From the NCBI RefSeq assembly GCF_019393635.1, contig NC_057861.1, forward strand, positions 75,647,327 through 75,711,326: a stretch of DNA of 64,000 bases. Reading direction: 5' to 3'. Made by a program: the position numbers and the translations under genes. Positions within the stretch are counted from its first letter, which is position 1; the number at the start of each line of letters is the position of its first letter. The DNA is from Dromiciops gliroides. Lineage: Eukaryota; Chordata; Mammalia; Microbiotheria; Microbiotheriidae. The notes below the pieces were generated by a model, which did not search any database, was not told where the DNA came from, and was given only the letters and a program-made list of their open reading frames with translations. Shown here one piece after another: positions 27,501-42,000 of the stretch.

Positions 27501-30500
27501 TTCTGCCATCACAGCCAGGGCTCCTGAAGAGCAAGGGGGCCTTGATTAAAGGTTTGTTCAACTGACAGACCCGAGTCAGGAAAAAAAGATCCCCCTGCCA
27601 GGCTCTCCCTCCCACTACTACCCACTGTCCAGTCCAATATCCTCTTCTGGTCACATACTCCACTGAAACTCACCTGCTGGCTACTGGGAGAGCGGGGGGC
27701 ATCAAGAGGGTTTCCTAAGGCCCCTGGAGAAACCTAGAAGAGAAAAGGAGACCAGGTTGTGAGGTAATGGAGGGGAAAAGAGAAAGACAGGAGGCTGGGC
27801 ACCCAGATACAGTCATAATTTCATCAGGCCCATAGAGGATACATCTGTGCATATGTATAAATATAAATGCATCTATCAATATATGTCCATATGGTTTTGG
27901 AGTTAAAAGGCTAGGCCAGAGAAAAGTAGAGAACGGCAGAGAGGGGTGAAGGGTCAAGAAGTGCACTAAGTGATCTGGGGTGGGACAGAAAAGGCTTTAA
28001 AAGGGTCCTCTGTGGGTGTCCTCCTAGATAACAGGGCAATAAATGAATAGGAGGAAGAAGATCCTGTTAGATCTACAGATGACTGAAGGTGTTGAGAGCT
28101 CACAGTTAGCATTCCCCCAGTTTCTCTCCCTCCACCAGCCCCTTTTCCCAGGCTGGAAATGAGGGATTAGAATTAGTGCCTCTCACACTCGCCCTAGCCC
28201 CAGCCCAATCCCCAGGTTAGTCTCCATGACACACTTATTAGGATTAAGGTGAAGGGCTGCTTGCCTTGGGGATGCAGAGGCTGGTCTTCAGCACCCCTCC
28301 CTGGCCATATCCCAGGGGAGGGCCCCCTAGGCATGATGTTCCCCGGTTGGCCAGCACAAAAGGGTTCTCCCCAAACGGAATGGACTTGGAATCCACCAGA
28401 CTCTCCCCCTCCCCCAAAGGATCTTCTGGACTTCTTGGGGAGGCACCCATGACTGGGGTAAACCCAGTGGGGCCCTTGCTAGGTTGGGTCAAGGCTGAGA
28501 CCTCTGAGCTGCCCTCAGCTCTGTGCAGGCCTGCTGGGGCTCTGTCCATCGCGCTGGGCTTGGGCTCCCAGAGATTGTCACGCAGGAGAGAAGAAAACTG
28601 GAGCTTCACATGAGAGAGAGATGGAAGACAGACCGACAAAGATGGGACACAGAAAAGGAGAGCAAGTGAGGAAGGGAGATGGAAGAAGAGATGGGGAAAG
28701 ATGATGGACACAGTGTAATAAAGCCCAAAACAATGCTCCCTTCCCTTGGTATCAATCCCTTGATTCAGCCAGCCTAGCATTCCACCTCCATCCAGGTTAT
28801 CAAGAGATGGTTTGGAAAAGGTCATGGTTAACCTTCAACATGTTGTTTTTGTTTTTGGGTGAGGCAATTGGGGTTAAGTGACTTGCCCAGGGTCACACAG
28901 CTAGTAAGTGTCAAGTATCTGAGGTCGGATTTGAACTCAGGTACTCCTGAATCCAGGGCCGGTGCTCTATCCACTGCGCCACCTAGCTGCCCCAACATGT
29001 TGTTTTTGAACATTAGCAACATCCCTAAAGTCCTTTCAATTGGGTCTGGGAACTCAATGATTTATCAAAACTCGATTGGAGGGGGCAGCAAGGTGGCGCA
29101 GTGGATAGAGCACCGGCCCTGGAATCAGGAGTACCTGAGTTCAAATCCAGCCTCAGACACTTAACACTTACTAGCTGTGTGACCCTGGGCAAGTCATTTA
29201 ACCCCAATTGCCTCACTAAAAAAAACAACAAACAAACAAAAAAACCCACCTCGATTTGAATCTGTACTTCCAGCTTGGTACAACCTCTGGGGCTACTACT
29301 TGTTATAAGACTTTTTTGTTATATGTCCTATCTAAGTCCCTCTCTCAGGCTCCCATCATCTACTGCCTGCAATTCTTTTTTTTTGTTTTGTTTTTGTTTT
29401 CGTGGGGCAATGGCGGTTAAGTGACTTGCCCAGGGTCACACAGATAGTGTCAAGTGTCTGAGGCCGGATTTGAACTCAGGTCCTCCTGAATCCAGGGGCT
29501 GGTGTTTTATCCACTGCGCCACCTAGTTATTCCCTATTGCCTGCAACTCTGATCCACTAGTGCACATTTGCTCTATTTATTTTAGGAATTTATTGACTTA
29601 GCTCTTCTTTCTTAGGCTTCAACTTTCCCAAATCAAAAGGCTTGAGCTTTTCACCTTGTCTTCAATGATCTTCCTTCATTCCTACTCTCGTCCTTTTCTG
29701 AACCTTCTTTGGCCCTACGAGGTCGTGAACGATGTCTACCAATCAGACCTGCACTTTGGGCTAGATGAGGCTGAGGAGAGGTGAAGGTCAGCACTCCTAC
29801 CTAGCCCTTGCCCTGCTGGCCACCTAGCTAATCACTATATTCTTAGCACATGTCCTCAAGGGACAGTCATGAAATTGGAAGGATCTATAAAGGCCATCCA
29901 AGACCCCTTACCTGAACATGAACCTGCTCTGCAATAGATTTAAGACCACAATGATTCTTAGGACCTTCTCCTGGGTAGTCTCTGTAAGCTCAAAGTCCAG
30001 AAGCCTAGAGTTTAAATGACTTCTTCCCTTTTCTTCTTTTCTTTCTTCTTTTTTTTTTTTTGCAGTGCAATGAGGGTTAAGTGACTAGCACAGGGCCACA
30101 CAGCTAGTGTCAAGTGTCTGAGGCTAGATTTGAACTCAGGTCCTCCTGAATCCAAGGCCAGTGCTTTATCCACTGCACCACCTAGCTGCCCCTAAATGAC
30201 TTCTTCCCAAACTCTACATTACATCACTCTACATCTGCCCATGCTAATGCTCCCCTATCCCTATGTTCAGCTTCAAGAATTCTAAGTTCAGGGGCAGCTA
30301 GGTGGCGCAGTGGATAGAGCACTGGCCCTGGAATCAGGAGTACCTGAGTTCAAATCTGGCCTCAGACACTTAACACTTACTAGCTGTGTGACCCTGGGCA
30401 AGTCGCTTAACCCCAATTGCCTCACTAAAAAAAACAAAAACAAAAACATAAATAAAAAAGAATTCTCAGTTCAGTCTGTTCTATTAGAGCAACATTTCAC

Positions 30501-32948
30501 TCTCCACTGGAGCTGAGAATCATCTGAGAATCCCCACGGCCATTTTAGTGTATATTTCTAGATAATTTTTTAAAATGTTAGCTAGGATCGGTCCTTGCAC
30601 GCCCATCTCTGGAAGACCTTCCCCACTAATCAGAGTTCTCCATCTATGGACACACAAGCTTTAAAAACAACACCTCTTTTATGTTACTGCCTTTGGAGGG
30701 ACATAAATAACAATGGGCCATGGAAAAAATTTTTCTGTGACTGAAGATGTACATTCATTTAAAAAAAATGACCAAGTACGTCTGGCTATGTCCTCCCCTT
30801 GCTGGGCCCTGGACAGCTGCCTGCCTTGTCTCTCTGGCTCCAAGCATCATCTCCAGCAGAGGCATGCTGGCTGGGTGCCAGGCCTCCTGAACAGTGCATG
30901 TTTTGTCAGGACACATTACACATTTTCAACAAGTTTTCCCCAATTTCACCCTTGAATTCCTTTAAAACTTTTCAATGCCTGTCCTGGAGAATTTACCGAT
31001 ATCTAATGTGTTAATTAGGTCTAGAATAGCTTGCATATTTACCACTGCTTGATCTATTATTGCTGAGGCAGCTGCTCTTCTAAAAGGCAGTTTGGAAGGA
31101 GGAATCTCCCTGATACCTTTTCTCAGAAAAGACCAGAGCACAGCCTTGACTGAGCCTGTTGCTTCAAATCTCCTTTTCCATTCATGAGCCCACCTTGGGC
31201 AGTACTACCAAACGGCCTGTTTCAAATCTCTTGATGGCTTCTTCCTTTTGATCAGCTTATTTATAGACTCTCTTTCTGATAGCTTTGGGGTCCTTTGCAA
31301 GGTCCTCCTCAAAATCTTTATGTTATTGCCAGCAGGAAACACACAGAGAGGGCTAAGCAGGAAAAACGACAGGGAAAAGAATGGGAGAAAGCGATCAAAG
31401 GAAAAGAAGGAATGAGTTTGGAAAAGGATATAAGGGAATCATGTAGAAAGATAGGGGAAAGAAGGGAGGAATGTGGGGGAGAATGGGAAATGTACAGGAT
31501 CAGGGAGAATGATGGGAGGGGGTTAGTACCAAAATAAAATCCCTAAGCTTCTTTGCTCTAGAAGGCATCTGAACCTTGCTTATGTCCCCTGTACCCTTCC
31601 CACTTTCCCCTCTTCCCTTCATTCATGCACCTTCTTTTACAACCCACCTCCCTCTTTGCACCCTACTGTACAGGTACCCACAAAATCCCCCCCAACTAAG
31701 CCTCAGCCGAGCCCCCCAACAGAGTTGTAGTCTCCTCACCTCCTCTGGAGAACACTGGTCTCCAGGACTAGAGCTGCCCTGGGCTACACCCCTTCCACAG
31801 CCCTTCAACATTCCTGAGGGTCTTGGGCTTCCCAGCTGCTGGCCTGCCCTTGGGCACACCCACCCAGCTGGCTATTTTTATCTGCTGGGGGGAGGGGAGA
31901 GGAAAAAAATGAGGGAACAGAGCTGTGGGAGAGACCCTATATGGAAGGGGAGGCATTGAGAAAGGCCAGAACTGAGGGAAAGATTCATAGACAAGAACAC
32001 ATTTGGGAAAATGGGGAGACCTTGGTAAAACTCCATAACACTTAATATTACTGACCCTTCTTCTTGAAACTTTTCTTTTTATAGAGATCAAGGGACCTGC
32101 CCATGGCTGCATGGTTAGAGAGGAAAGCCAGGGGCTGAGCTATGCCCAGAAGGTGTCCTTCTTCAGCACTCTGTGAGTCACTAATGCCACCATGTATTTC
32201 TAGCATTTGTCCCTTCACATGCCATTTCTCTACCAAATTTAAGGGACCTACAGGGCAAGGACTCTGTCTTACTTCACCTTGTATGTCCCTACTGTCTGTT
32301 GCAATGTTCTACATACTACAGGTACTTATAACAAGTTTGTTGTTGCTGTGCCTTCAGGGAACCCCTATCACTGCCTCTAACCCAGGCCATGGCACTACCC
32401 TTCTAACTGGCCCAATAACTTCAGTCCTCTTCCTCCCCAACCCATTTAAAAATACTATTTTTATGGGGCCATGCCTTGTTAGAAAATCTATGATCAATCA
32501 GCTAATACATTCTATATGCCCAGTGGTTTACTGGGCTCCTGACTCTCTATCACAGATCCAAACCCTTCCTCATCCTGGCATTTAAAGCCGCTGGCAATCT
32601 GGGCCCATCTGCCTTTCTGGATTTCTCTCCTCCCCGTCTCATACTCAACTTTAGCTGGTCGGCCTCCTCCCCGTCACCTTTGCAATCCTTCCTAATCCTA
32701 GTCATCCTATATCCTACTTGCCCTTTAAGACCCACCTCAAGCCCATCTCTAACCAGAAGCTCTTCCTAATTTATTCTTCCACATTTTTGCAGCCCCTCAG
32801 CACTCACTGACATCATCCATTCCGTACTCTATCACACTTCCTATAGCTCACACAAACTCCTATAGAATTCAGGGAGAGAGAAGCGGAGAGGGAGAAATGG
32901 AGAAAGGGGGGGAAGGAAGAGAGAGAAAGGGGGAAAGAAAAGATGGAA

Positions 32949-33003
<55 letters not shown>

Positions 33004-36000
33004 AAGAGAGAGGGAGAGAGGGAGAGAGAGAGAGAGAAAGAGAGGGAGCGAGTGCGAGAGTGCACACAAGTAAGATAGTACTAGAAAAGAAAGAGGAACA
33101 GCAATCACTCACCCTGGAATTGATCCTCTGGATACTGTTGCTCCCAGGCAGAGCAGCCAGGGTTCGGTAATCCAGCCTCAGGGGTTCTGGACTAAGATTC
33201 TGCAAGAAAATCCAAAGATAATATACCTGTGAGAAGGTACATGTGTCTATATAAGAAGGAACATGTAAAACTGACCAGAATAGTAAGAACCTTGGAAACC
33301 TTGCAATCCAAAGAGTAAGGGAGAGGGGATGCGTGCGTGCGTGTGTGTGCGTGCGTGTGTGTGTGTGTGTGTGTGCACACGCGCGCATGCGCGCGCTCCT
33401 TGAAAACAGAGGCTAGGGGGCATCTAGGTGGCACAGTGGATAAAGCACTGGCCCTGGATTCAGGAGGACCTCAGTTCAAATCTAGCATCAGAACCTTGAC
33501 ACTAAACTAGCTGTGTGACCCTGGGCTAGTCACTTAACCCTCATTGCCCCGCACAAAAAAAAGAAAGAAAGAAAGAAAGAAAGCAGAGGCTATTTCATTT
33601 TTGTCTTTATATGCCCAAGCCTGGTATAATAGTTTAACGAGAGGGGGTGCTTAGCAAATGTTTGTTGAATTTTTTTTTTTTTTTGCTGGGCAATGAGGGT
33701 TAAGTGACTTATCTAGGGTCATGCAGCTAGTAAGGCTGTATTTGAACTCAGGTCCTCTTGAATCCAGGGCCAGTGCTTTATCCACTGTGCCACCTAGCTG
33801 CCCCCCTGTTTGTTGAATTTAACTGAGAAGGCTTGGTGCTGGTAAGGGTGTGTGTGCATGACTGCTGTCTTCAAATATCTGACAGACTACCATGTCAAAA
33901 AGAGGTCAGAATTGCTCTGCTTGGCCTCAGAATAATTAGGAGAAATAAGGTGAAGTTCTAGAGTTCAACTCAATATAAGGAAGAACTTCCTAACAAAAAC
34001 GGAATCAGGGCCACCTTGTAGGATTGTGAGTGCCTCCATTCCTGGAAGTCATCAGATAGAAGCTGGATGACCACTTGTCAGTAATGCTGTCAAGGGAATT
34101 CTTTTCAGGTAAAAGGCAGATGCTATATCCTCTAGAATCCCTTCCAACTCTGAAATTCTGTGGTTCGGAGCTCCTTCTATAACATATGTAGGTGTGTAAG
34201 ACAATGGGCATAAATGTATGTATGTGTGAAGGGTGGGGCCCACAAACGGGTCAGAATTCCTAGGAAGTCTTAGGGAGAATTGGCACCAATCTTTGGTCAA
34301 TGGCTAGCTGATCCTTCACTAGCCCTGAGTAAGCATCTATAATCATATGCCTCCCCAGTACTTCCATCAATCCAGCTGTCCCCAGGACACAGGGGACATG
34401 TCAATGAATCTGTTGAGAAAAAAGTAGAAAGCAAGATCTCAGGTGGAAAGACAGTTATTAGACAAACAAGCAGGAGGAATCAGGGGACCCACAAATTCAG
34501 CCCAAAAGATTAAGGAATCTGTCACTCTCACCTAATGCTCTCTCACTCTTTCTCTTTGTACAGACACACACACACATGTATGTGTGTCTGTATGTGTGTA
34601 TATATGTATATACACACACACATACATATACATGTATATGTGTATATATACACTCACATAGATATACACACATACATGTGTATGTATCTATGCATGTTTC
34701 CTTTTCCTCAAAGGCCTACAAGGCCACTTCTTGTTGCCTATTTTCTACAGCAATAAGAAGGGAAGGGAGGAGACTGGAGAAGTTTCTTTTCCAAATAGAT
34801 TTGATGGTTTTACGTGACTCTATTATGCTCATTATTGATTCCAAGCTTTCTTTTTTGAGCATCTGTCTCCTGAGAGTAGCCATATGGCTAACAACTAAAC
34901 TCTGACCCAATACTCACCAACTCATCAGGAAACCTCAACTCATATCAGTCAGTGGGAAGAAGAGGGGCACTCAAGGGACCCTGGGGAGGCTTGACTATAT
35001 GGACACTGACCTTTTCCAGGTCTTCAGGGCTCACATCTCGGTCAATGGATGAGATACTCTCCAGGCTGTTTTTGCGCCCAATACCAGCAGCGAAGGGGTT
35101 GGCAATGACACCTGGGGACATCTGTGGGAGGGGAAAGTAAAAAGTAAAGGATGGGTATCTGAGCACCCAGCTCTAGGAAAGGAGTCTGGTTTGTGACTGA
35201 CCTCAACTCAAGGTAGGTACTATTGATAGATGTATTACACTTTGAGAGGGGCTGCATTATGTACCTGGTTAATTTTGATACCTTAAAATGTTCAGCTCCA
35301 TTTCAGAAAAAAAAAAAACCCAAACTAAAAATCCACTGCTATAGCACTACTAAATGAACAAAGCACTTTCTTCACAGACTCCTCTAGGAGGTAGGTCATA
35401 TAAGTATTCTCCCCATTTTGCAGATCAAAGGTTGAGTGACTTGCTTAGGGTCATGAAGCAGATAAGCATCCCCTTATTTCGAATGCAGGTTTCTCCTGAC
35501 TCCATGTCCACTTTGCATATTTAAAAACCTAATTCTGAACAGATACCCCATAGGCTTCCCCAAACTACACAAAGGGTTCTGGCACAACCAAGGTTAGGAA
35601 GCTCTGCTGTAGTCCAATACCTTGATTTTACAGAGGAAGCAACTGAGACCCATCTAGCTGCAGGTTACAAAGCACAATGTAGCAGAGCTAGGTATGAGCC
35701 CTAGGGCCAGACGCTTCTCTGAGGCCTTTTACCCCAAGCTCATGCAGCTCGTGGGTGTTTCAGGCTACTTTTTCTACATGTTCCCTGAGGGAAGGGCGCT
35801 GGAGCCTAGACTGTTTGCCACAGTGTCTTATACAAAGCAGATGCTTAATAAATGTTGAATATGAACAGGTGATAGGACTGACTTCAACAGCAGGAAGAGA
35901 ACCTCCCAGGGGTACTAAAATGCCTTCTGAGGCTGAGGACAGTCCAAGGGTGCTGAGCCCAGCCAACCCCCAACCAAGCAATCAATCCCAACTCTTCCCT

Positions 36001-39000
36001 TTCTGTCACCCCACATATCCAAGATACCAAGTCTTTCCAATATTACTCTTTAATAGCTTCCACTTCCATCTCCTTCTCTCCACCGAGTCTAGGCCCTCAT
36101 CACCTCTCACCTCAATTAGTGCAACAGCATTTGAATTGGGCTCTTGGTTTCCAGTATCTCCTTTTTAATTCAGCCTCCCCAAATAAACTTCCTGACCATA
36201 ACACCCCCTGGCTCAACCATCAGCGGGGTCCCCTCTCTTTTAACATAAAATACAAACCCCTTAGCTTGGCATTTGAAAGTCCTTCACAATCTGGCTCCAG
36301 TCCACCTTTCTAGGAACCACTCTATTTTAGCCAAATGGGTTTATTCTAATATCAGGGATCACTGGAAGCCTAACACTTGTGCCAGTGAAGTGGAATCTGA
36401 ATCAGTGGGTGGGCAGGCATCTAGGCTATCAATTAATAGTGTGGAATGCTGTGTATGTCAAGGGAAGGACCTGTGCCTCTCTCATGAGCAGTTTGGGGGG
36501 CTGCTGATCATGATGATTTCGAGACCTGTTTGAAGACTTGGGTCACCAAAAGTAGGCATTTGCCAGAGGCATTCTTTCTCTTCCAGATCAAAGAAGGAGG
36601 CTTCTCAGAGAGGTTAAATGACCTGGTCATGACACTTGGCACAAGACCAAGGAGTCTCCTCTTCACCCTGGCACCTCTTGCCACTTTACTCTCCTAAACC
36701 TAAACTTCTTAAACTGTGGGTTGTGACCCCATATGGGGTCACATAACTAAATGTGGTGGTGATGACAAATTTGGCAGCAGTAAGAGGTTATGTACACCTA
36801 TTTATATACTTATATACTTGCGGTTGTGTAAACATTTCTCAGGCAAAAAGGGACTGCCTTGTACTGAATGACCCTTTCAGGCCCGCCCAGGTCTTGTCTC
36901 CCCCATTAAAACTTAAACTCCCTGAAGGCAGGGACTTTTGCATTTATACTCAGAGCATTTGGCACAGAGCTTAATTAAAATCCTGCCGCCCATGTCACTG
37001 GCTGAGTGACTGACCTCAAGAGCGGCAGCAGCAACGGGGTCAAAGCCATCACAGACAAGCACTGTAAGGGTGTCTCCGACGCCACGGAGTAACTGCACGG
37101 CCTCAGTGTGTGTCAGGCCCAACAGACTCTGCTGATTCACTTCGAGGAGCCGCATCCCCACTCGGAGACGGCCATCTCGCCCCGCAGCTCCTGCTGGGCT
37201 TACCTATGGGACAAGAAGACCATGAGAGGGTGAGAACAGAACTGGAGCTATCAGGAAGATGACGGGAAAACCCAACAGACTGCCAAAAGTGCGTATCAAT
37301 GGACAAATGTTACAGTGCACTACACTGGGGGAGAGTGTTGGGGTTTGACATTAGGGAGCACAACAGGTCAGGAAACATATTAATGTAAGAAGAGCATCTT
37401 GGGGGGGAGGGGAAAAGGACTCAGAGTAGATATGGTTAAAGGGGGAAAGAGGAACCTTCCTCCAGGGTTTGGCAGAGAATAGCAGGGTAAGGAAACCCGC
37501 CCCCCTCCCCCCAACCTTGAAGATAGCTGTTTTGGTATAAGATCCCTCTAGGTTCCAGGAGCTCTCACCTTGGAGATGAAGACACCTTCATCCGTGGGGT
37601 CAAAGGGGTTCCCAGCATGACCTTTGGCCCCACCTCGTATGCTGATCCCCAGCTTCTCGCCAGGGGCCTTTTCAATGCAGATTTCCTAAAGGCAGCAGGG
37701 GTGAAAGAAAAGAAGGCCAAAGAAGCCATCTGTCACCACCTATACTGCCACATCTCTCCAATCCCAACACAATCTCCCTTTTACCCTCTGCCCTGCATAC
37801 CTTCATGCCCGGTGGGGGAGGATCCCTCCGCACCAGCAGGCACAACTCAGGGGCAGGGCTGAGTAGGGCATTCACAGCCTCCTGGTGTGTAGCCATCCGA
37901 ACATCTTGCCCATTTACTGCCAGAATTCGATCACCCACACGCAGCCCACTTCGAGCAGCCAATCCCCGAGGAAGCACCTGGCAGAAACATAAGAATAGAG
38001 GCACAGGGCAGTACAGGGTGTCCAATGGGAAGAGGCAGGCAGCCAGAATTGGATAACAGAAACCAGGCAGGGAAAAGCTATTTGCACAGGCCAGGATGAA
38101 TGGAGCATCAAATGGCACGTGCTGGCCTTTTTTGACCGTCTTTACTCTCGCCTCAGTTTCTAGACATTCTATTTCCTCAGCAACACCACATTGAGACATC
38201 CCTCCACCCAAACAGTGTACAAGCCCAGTCATAGCACATATACCTACCATTTGCAAACACTATCCTCTCATCACATATGTAGAATTAACAAGCCTGCATG
38301 GGGTTGGGTGGGGTGTTCCTGACAGGGAGGAAGAGGTGAGACAAAACCCCACCTCCCGGAGACACAACTTGTTCCCTTCCCCCAGTTCCACTACCTTAGA
38401 GATGAACACACCAGGCTCCTGGATCCCAAATGGGTGGCTGGAATGGTCGGAGCCTCCAACAATACTCAGCCCCAGAGGCCCACCAGCTTTCACCAGACAG
38501 ATTTCCTGGAGACATTGAAGGGGCAATGAAGAGGTTGTGATAGGGTAGTTATGAAGAACTGTGACTACTGGTCACAGATGGAGAATTGTCTTGGAGAAAT
38601 AATACAAAGGAGAGGTAGGGTTCATGCACTTAATGTACTCACACCTTTGTAACACTTTTATAGAAACAAAGTGCTTGATGTAGATTACTGAATTTGAGCC
38701 TTTTCTGTATAGATAAGAATAAGCAAGTCTTATTTTTATAAATAATCTGGCAGAGAGACTACAATGTAATCTCCAAGGCTATGCATGACAACGGTCTTCA
38801 AAGTGAAATTTTAGCCCAGTGGAGATAAACATCAATAGAAAGTTTTGATTCTGTGTGAAAGAGTGTGAGAGTGGCAAGGAAACCTCACTTTGGTCCAATG
38901 TTGGGTAAGGCATTTGGGGATCGCACCCAAACTACTTATAGGATGAAAAGACCCTACTCTTTGTGATGAGAAGGACTTCAGGAGACACTGGAAACTTGTG

Positions 39001-42000
39001 GCATTAGAGCCATAGCAAGTTGGAAATGCTCCTAGAGACCATACAGTTCATTCTTCTCATTGCAGAGATGAGGAACCTACAATAAACAATTTGCTCAAGG
39101 CTTCAGAGCTAGTTAGTAGCAGTTTTGAGACTATGTCTCCCAATCCTCAATCTGGAATTGTTTCCCCAAGACTATCTGGGCACTACAAGGAAGGGACAAG
39201 GAGCAAACATATCTTCTGCCCTTCATACACCAGGAATTCTGTGTGCAGGTCTGGCTTCCAAACCTCAAAGAAAACACAAGAGGGCCACCTGAGACAGTGC
39301 CAAGGACAGCTAAAGTGATTGAGGCATAAGAGAGGGATATGGTGGGTAGGACATAAGGATGATGGGTATGACAATAATGTATGGAGACAGATTGGAGAAT
39401 TCTGGCCCTTTCGATCTTGAAAGACCAAAGCTAAGAGTGCATCCAAGTCTATAAAATCTGATGGTCAGGGAGAAACAGCTCATTCATCAAATTCCAGATA
39501 TTAGGACCTAATTACTCCCTGTGTGATGAGAGGCAGATTTTGGGTCAACCAACAGGAAGACATATCACACACTGGAGAGTAAATTTATAGAAGTAATTAA
39601 TTATACTGAGTATTGGCACCACTTCAAAATGGAGATTCAAAAACTTTAAATAAATCCCTAGATGACTATGAATTATTAAACAGAGCAAGAGATGTGTAGT
39701 GATATCTTTGACCTGGGTGGGGATGTGAGGAAGGACAAATACAGCCTTCCCAGACTATAAGAAACAAAATCCTGGTCTAAGGGGTATATAACCAGGATGA
39801 TTTCAGGAGGTTAAAAAAAAATCATAGACTAGAGAGGAAGGAATAAAGGACCTCCTCAGTGGGGCAGGGGAAGGGGAAACACTAGGCAGGAGGAAGAGGG
39901 AAGAAAATAGAAAATAAGATGGGGGGGGGAATGAAGGCAGGTAGAGACTTGGGGACAAAGAAGGGGGAGGGTTGGGGGCTCCTCACCTCCACAGGATATG
40001 GTCCTTCTAGAGTGTTGGCCATGAGGCTAGGAGGGGGCCCAGGCTCCCCAACTGCCATGGGTGTGACAGGACTGGGGGGTAGAGGGGAGCTGAGTGGTGG
40101 GGCAGGGGTGAGAGGCCCATCAGCCTCTCGTTCCAGCAGCAACGTGATGGTGGGGGAGGCAGCAGTAAGCAGTGCGACTGCCTGGTCATGTCTGGCCTCT
40201 GTCATGTCTACCCCATTGATCTGGAAGAATTGCCCCCAGGAACAGAGATCAGGGACCAAAGAAGCAAGACAGCTGTCCCTGAGCCCCCATCCCTGCACAA
40301 GGGTCAGAACAGACAGAAGCAGCGCTGAAGAGACAGTCCCAGCTCTTACCACCCTGGTCAGCCCCAGAGGCTCCAACAGACCTCCCCCCCAAACTGGGCT
40401 GGTTCAGCCCTTCAATGCAGCCACACCCCTACCCCATAATCTTGCAATCCCAAAGCAGAGAGAGAGAGTCAGAGTCAGACACAGACACACAGAGACACAC
40501 ACACACACAAAGAGTCATACAGAGAGAGAGAGAGAGAGAGAGCGCAAGTGCACACTCATATGAGAGCTCAAGTGCAAGTTTTGAGGGGAGATCCCTGGGA
40601 GCGGGCCACTCACTGAGATTACTCGGTCCCCAACCTGTACTGTGCCTGCCCGGTGGGCAGCCCCACCTTCAGCAATCCTTGAGATGAAGATTCCCTGGGT
40701 AGAGGATAGAACAGTTAGCCCTTGCTCTACAGCCCTTATACCCTCCTTTCTCACAACTATGTAATCATAAGGAACCTCTGAGACCATCTTTCTCCTTACC
40801 TTTACTTACTCAGGTTGATTCCTGCCCCTCCTTTCCCTCCCTCCCTCCCCAGCAGACTACCCCAAGTAGGCGCTTTGAGAAAGTCTTATCTCTGAATCAC
40901 TGTCCCAAAATACCCCTGGGCGTGGGTGGGGAGGGGGGGGATCCAATGTCACTCGGGCTATTCCCAGCTCCTGACTCAGGACTCAGGTTCCATGGGAATA
41001 TAGGAAAAGTGACCATCCTACTCTCAGCCTCTTCCTCTTTTCTCATCACCTACCACACCCTTAACTGTAACCATGGGCTTTCACTCATCCCAGTTTTCCA
41101 TCTCATCCCATTCCTTCTACCTGCATTCTATCCCCTTACCCCATCTCCAGCTCGGTAGGGTGTGGAGCCTTTGCCACCAGCAATGCTGAAACCAAGGCCT
41201 CTTTCACTTCTGACTAGGAAGGTAGTATGGCGTTGTCGAGGAGGGCCAGAGGGGCTAGAAGGCTCTGGCAGACGAAGGGCACTGCCCCGCCTCTCCCGAG
41301 GACTGTAGTCATCCTCGGGACGCAAAGGAGTGACTGTGATGGCATTCTCTGGCTCCACCATCCGTTCTCGCCAGACTCTCATCAATACAGCCCCACCTGC
41401 ACCCCTAAGCGCCTCCACTGCCTCGTGGTGTTCAGCCCCTTGTAGGGTTACCCCATTCACCTGTGGGAGGAAGGACAAAAGGGAAGTCAAAGGAGAACAG
41501 ATGCAGAAAGAGTGATATATACACGTCACCCTCATCACTCTACAGAAACTTTTCAAGCTTTGCATTTGCCTTCCACTCCTACCATCCTACTGAAATTACA
41601 CCTTCAAAGTGGCCCAAAGACCTCTTTTTTTCCCCCCTTCCCCTAACACACAATCAATTGCTTCCAAGGCTAATTAATGGTTCAATGGTTGACCAGCTGT
41701 GAGCTGGCATACTGTATACTTTTGTAAAATCTCCTGTATTCAGAATCCCACTGACCCTAGAGAGACAGACATATTTCTCTGTGTCAGCTGATGCTTTTAT
41801 AACAATGTATAGAATAAACTCTTTACTGACTTATTCTCAAACGCAATAGAGGGGGTTTTCTTGCCACAACAGAAAAAAGAGAAAAAAAGATTTTCCACTA
41901 CTAGCAGTTGGAGAGATTGAGAAAGGCCTATAAGAAGGCTGAGCTGGGCCTTGAAGAAAATTAGGGATGGAAAGGAAGCAGCATTGCATATTTTGTGGGA

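Larger units (their letters stand above)
16641..27673. other. SCRIB intron of 11 kb, SINE-rich
   Basis: Holds at least ten WSINE1-type SINEs, a complete L1 3'-end insertion, L2 and L3/CR1 pieces and the composite Y-box-like repeat. No further exon was supported between the 27674 and 16640 exons. Confidence 0.7.
28604..33112. other. SCRIB intron, 4.5 kb, with two head-on SINE pairs
   Basis: Contains five WSINE1-type SINEs (28853, 29082, 29376, 30030, 30291) in mixed orientation, L3/CR1 and L2 pieces, and the CU microsatellite next to the donor of the exon at 33113. Confidence 0.65.
35122..37014. other. SCRIB intron with old repeats only
   Basis: CORE-SINE pieces (35380-35520, 35600-35720) and an L2 fragment (about 36060-36310). 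No extra exon supported. Confidence 0.55.
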
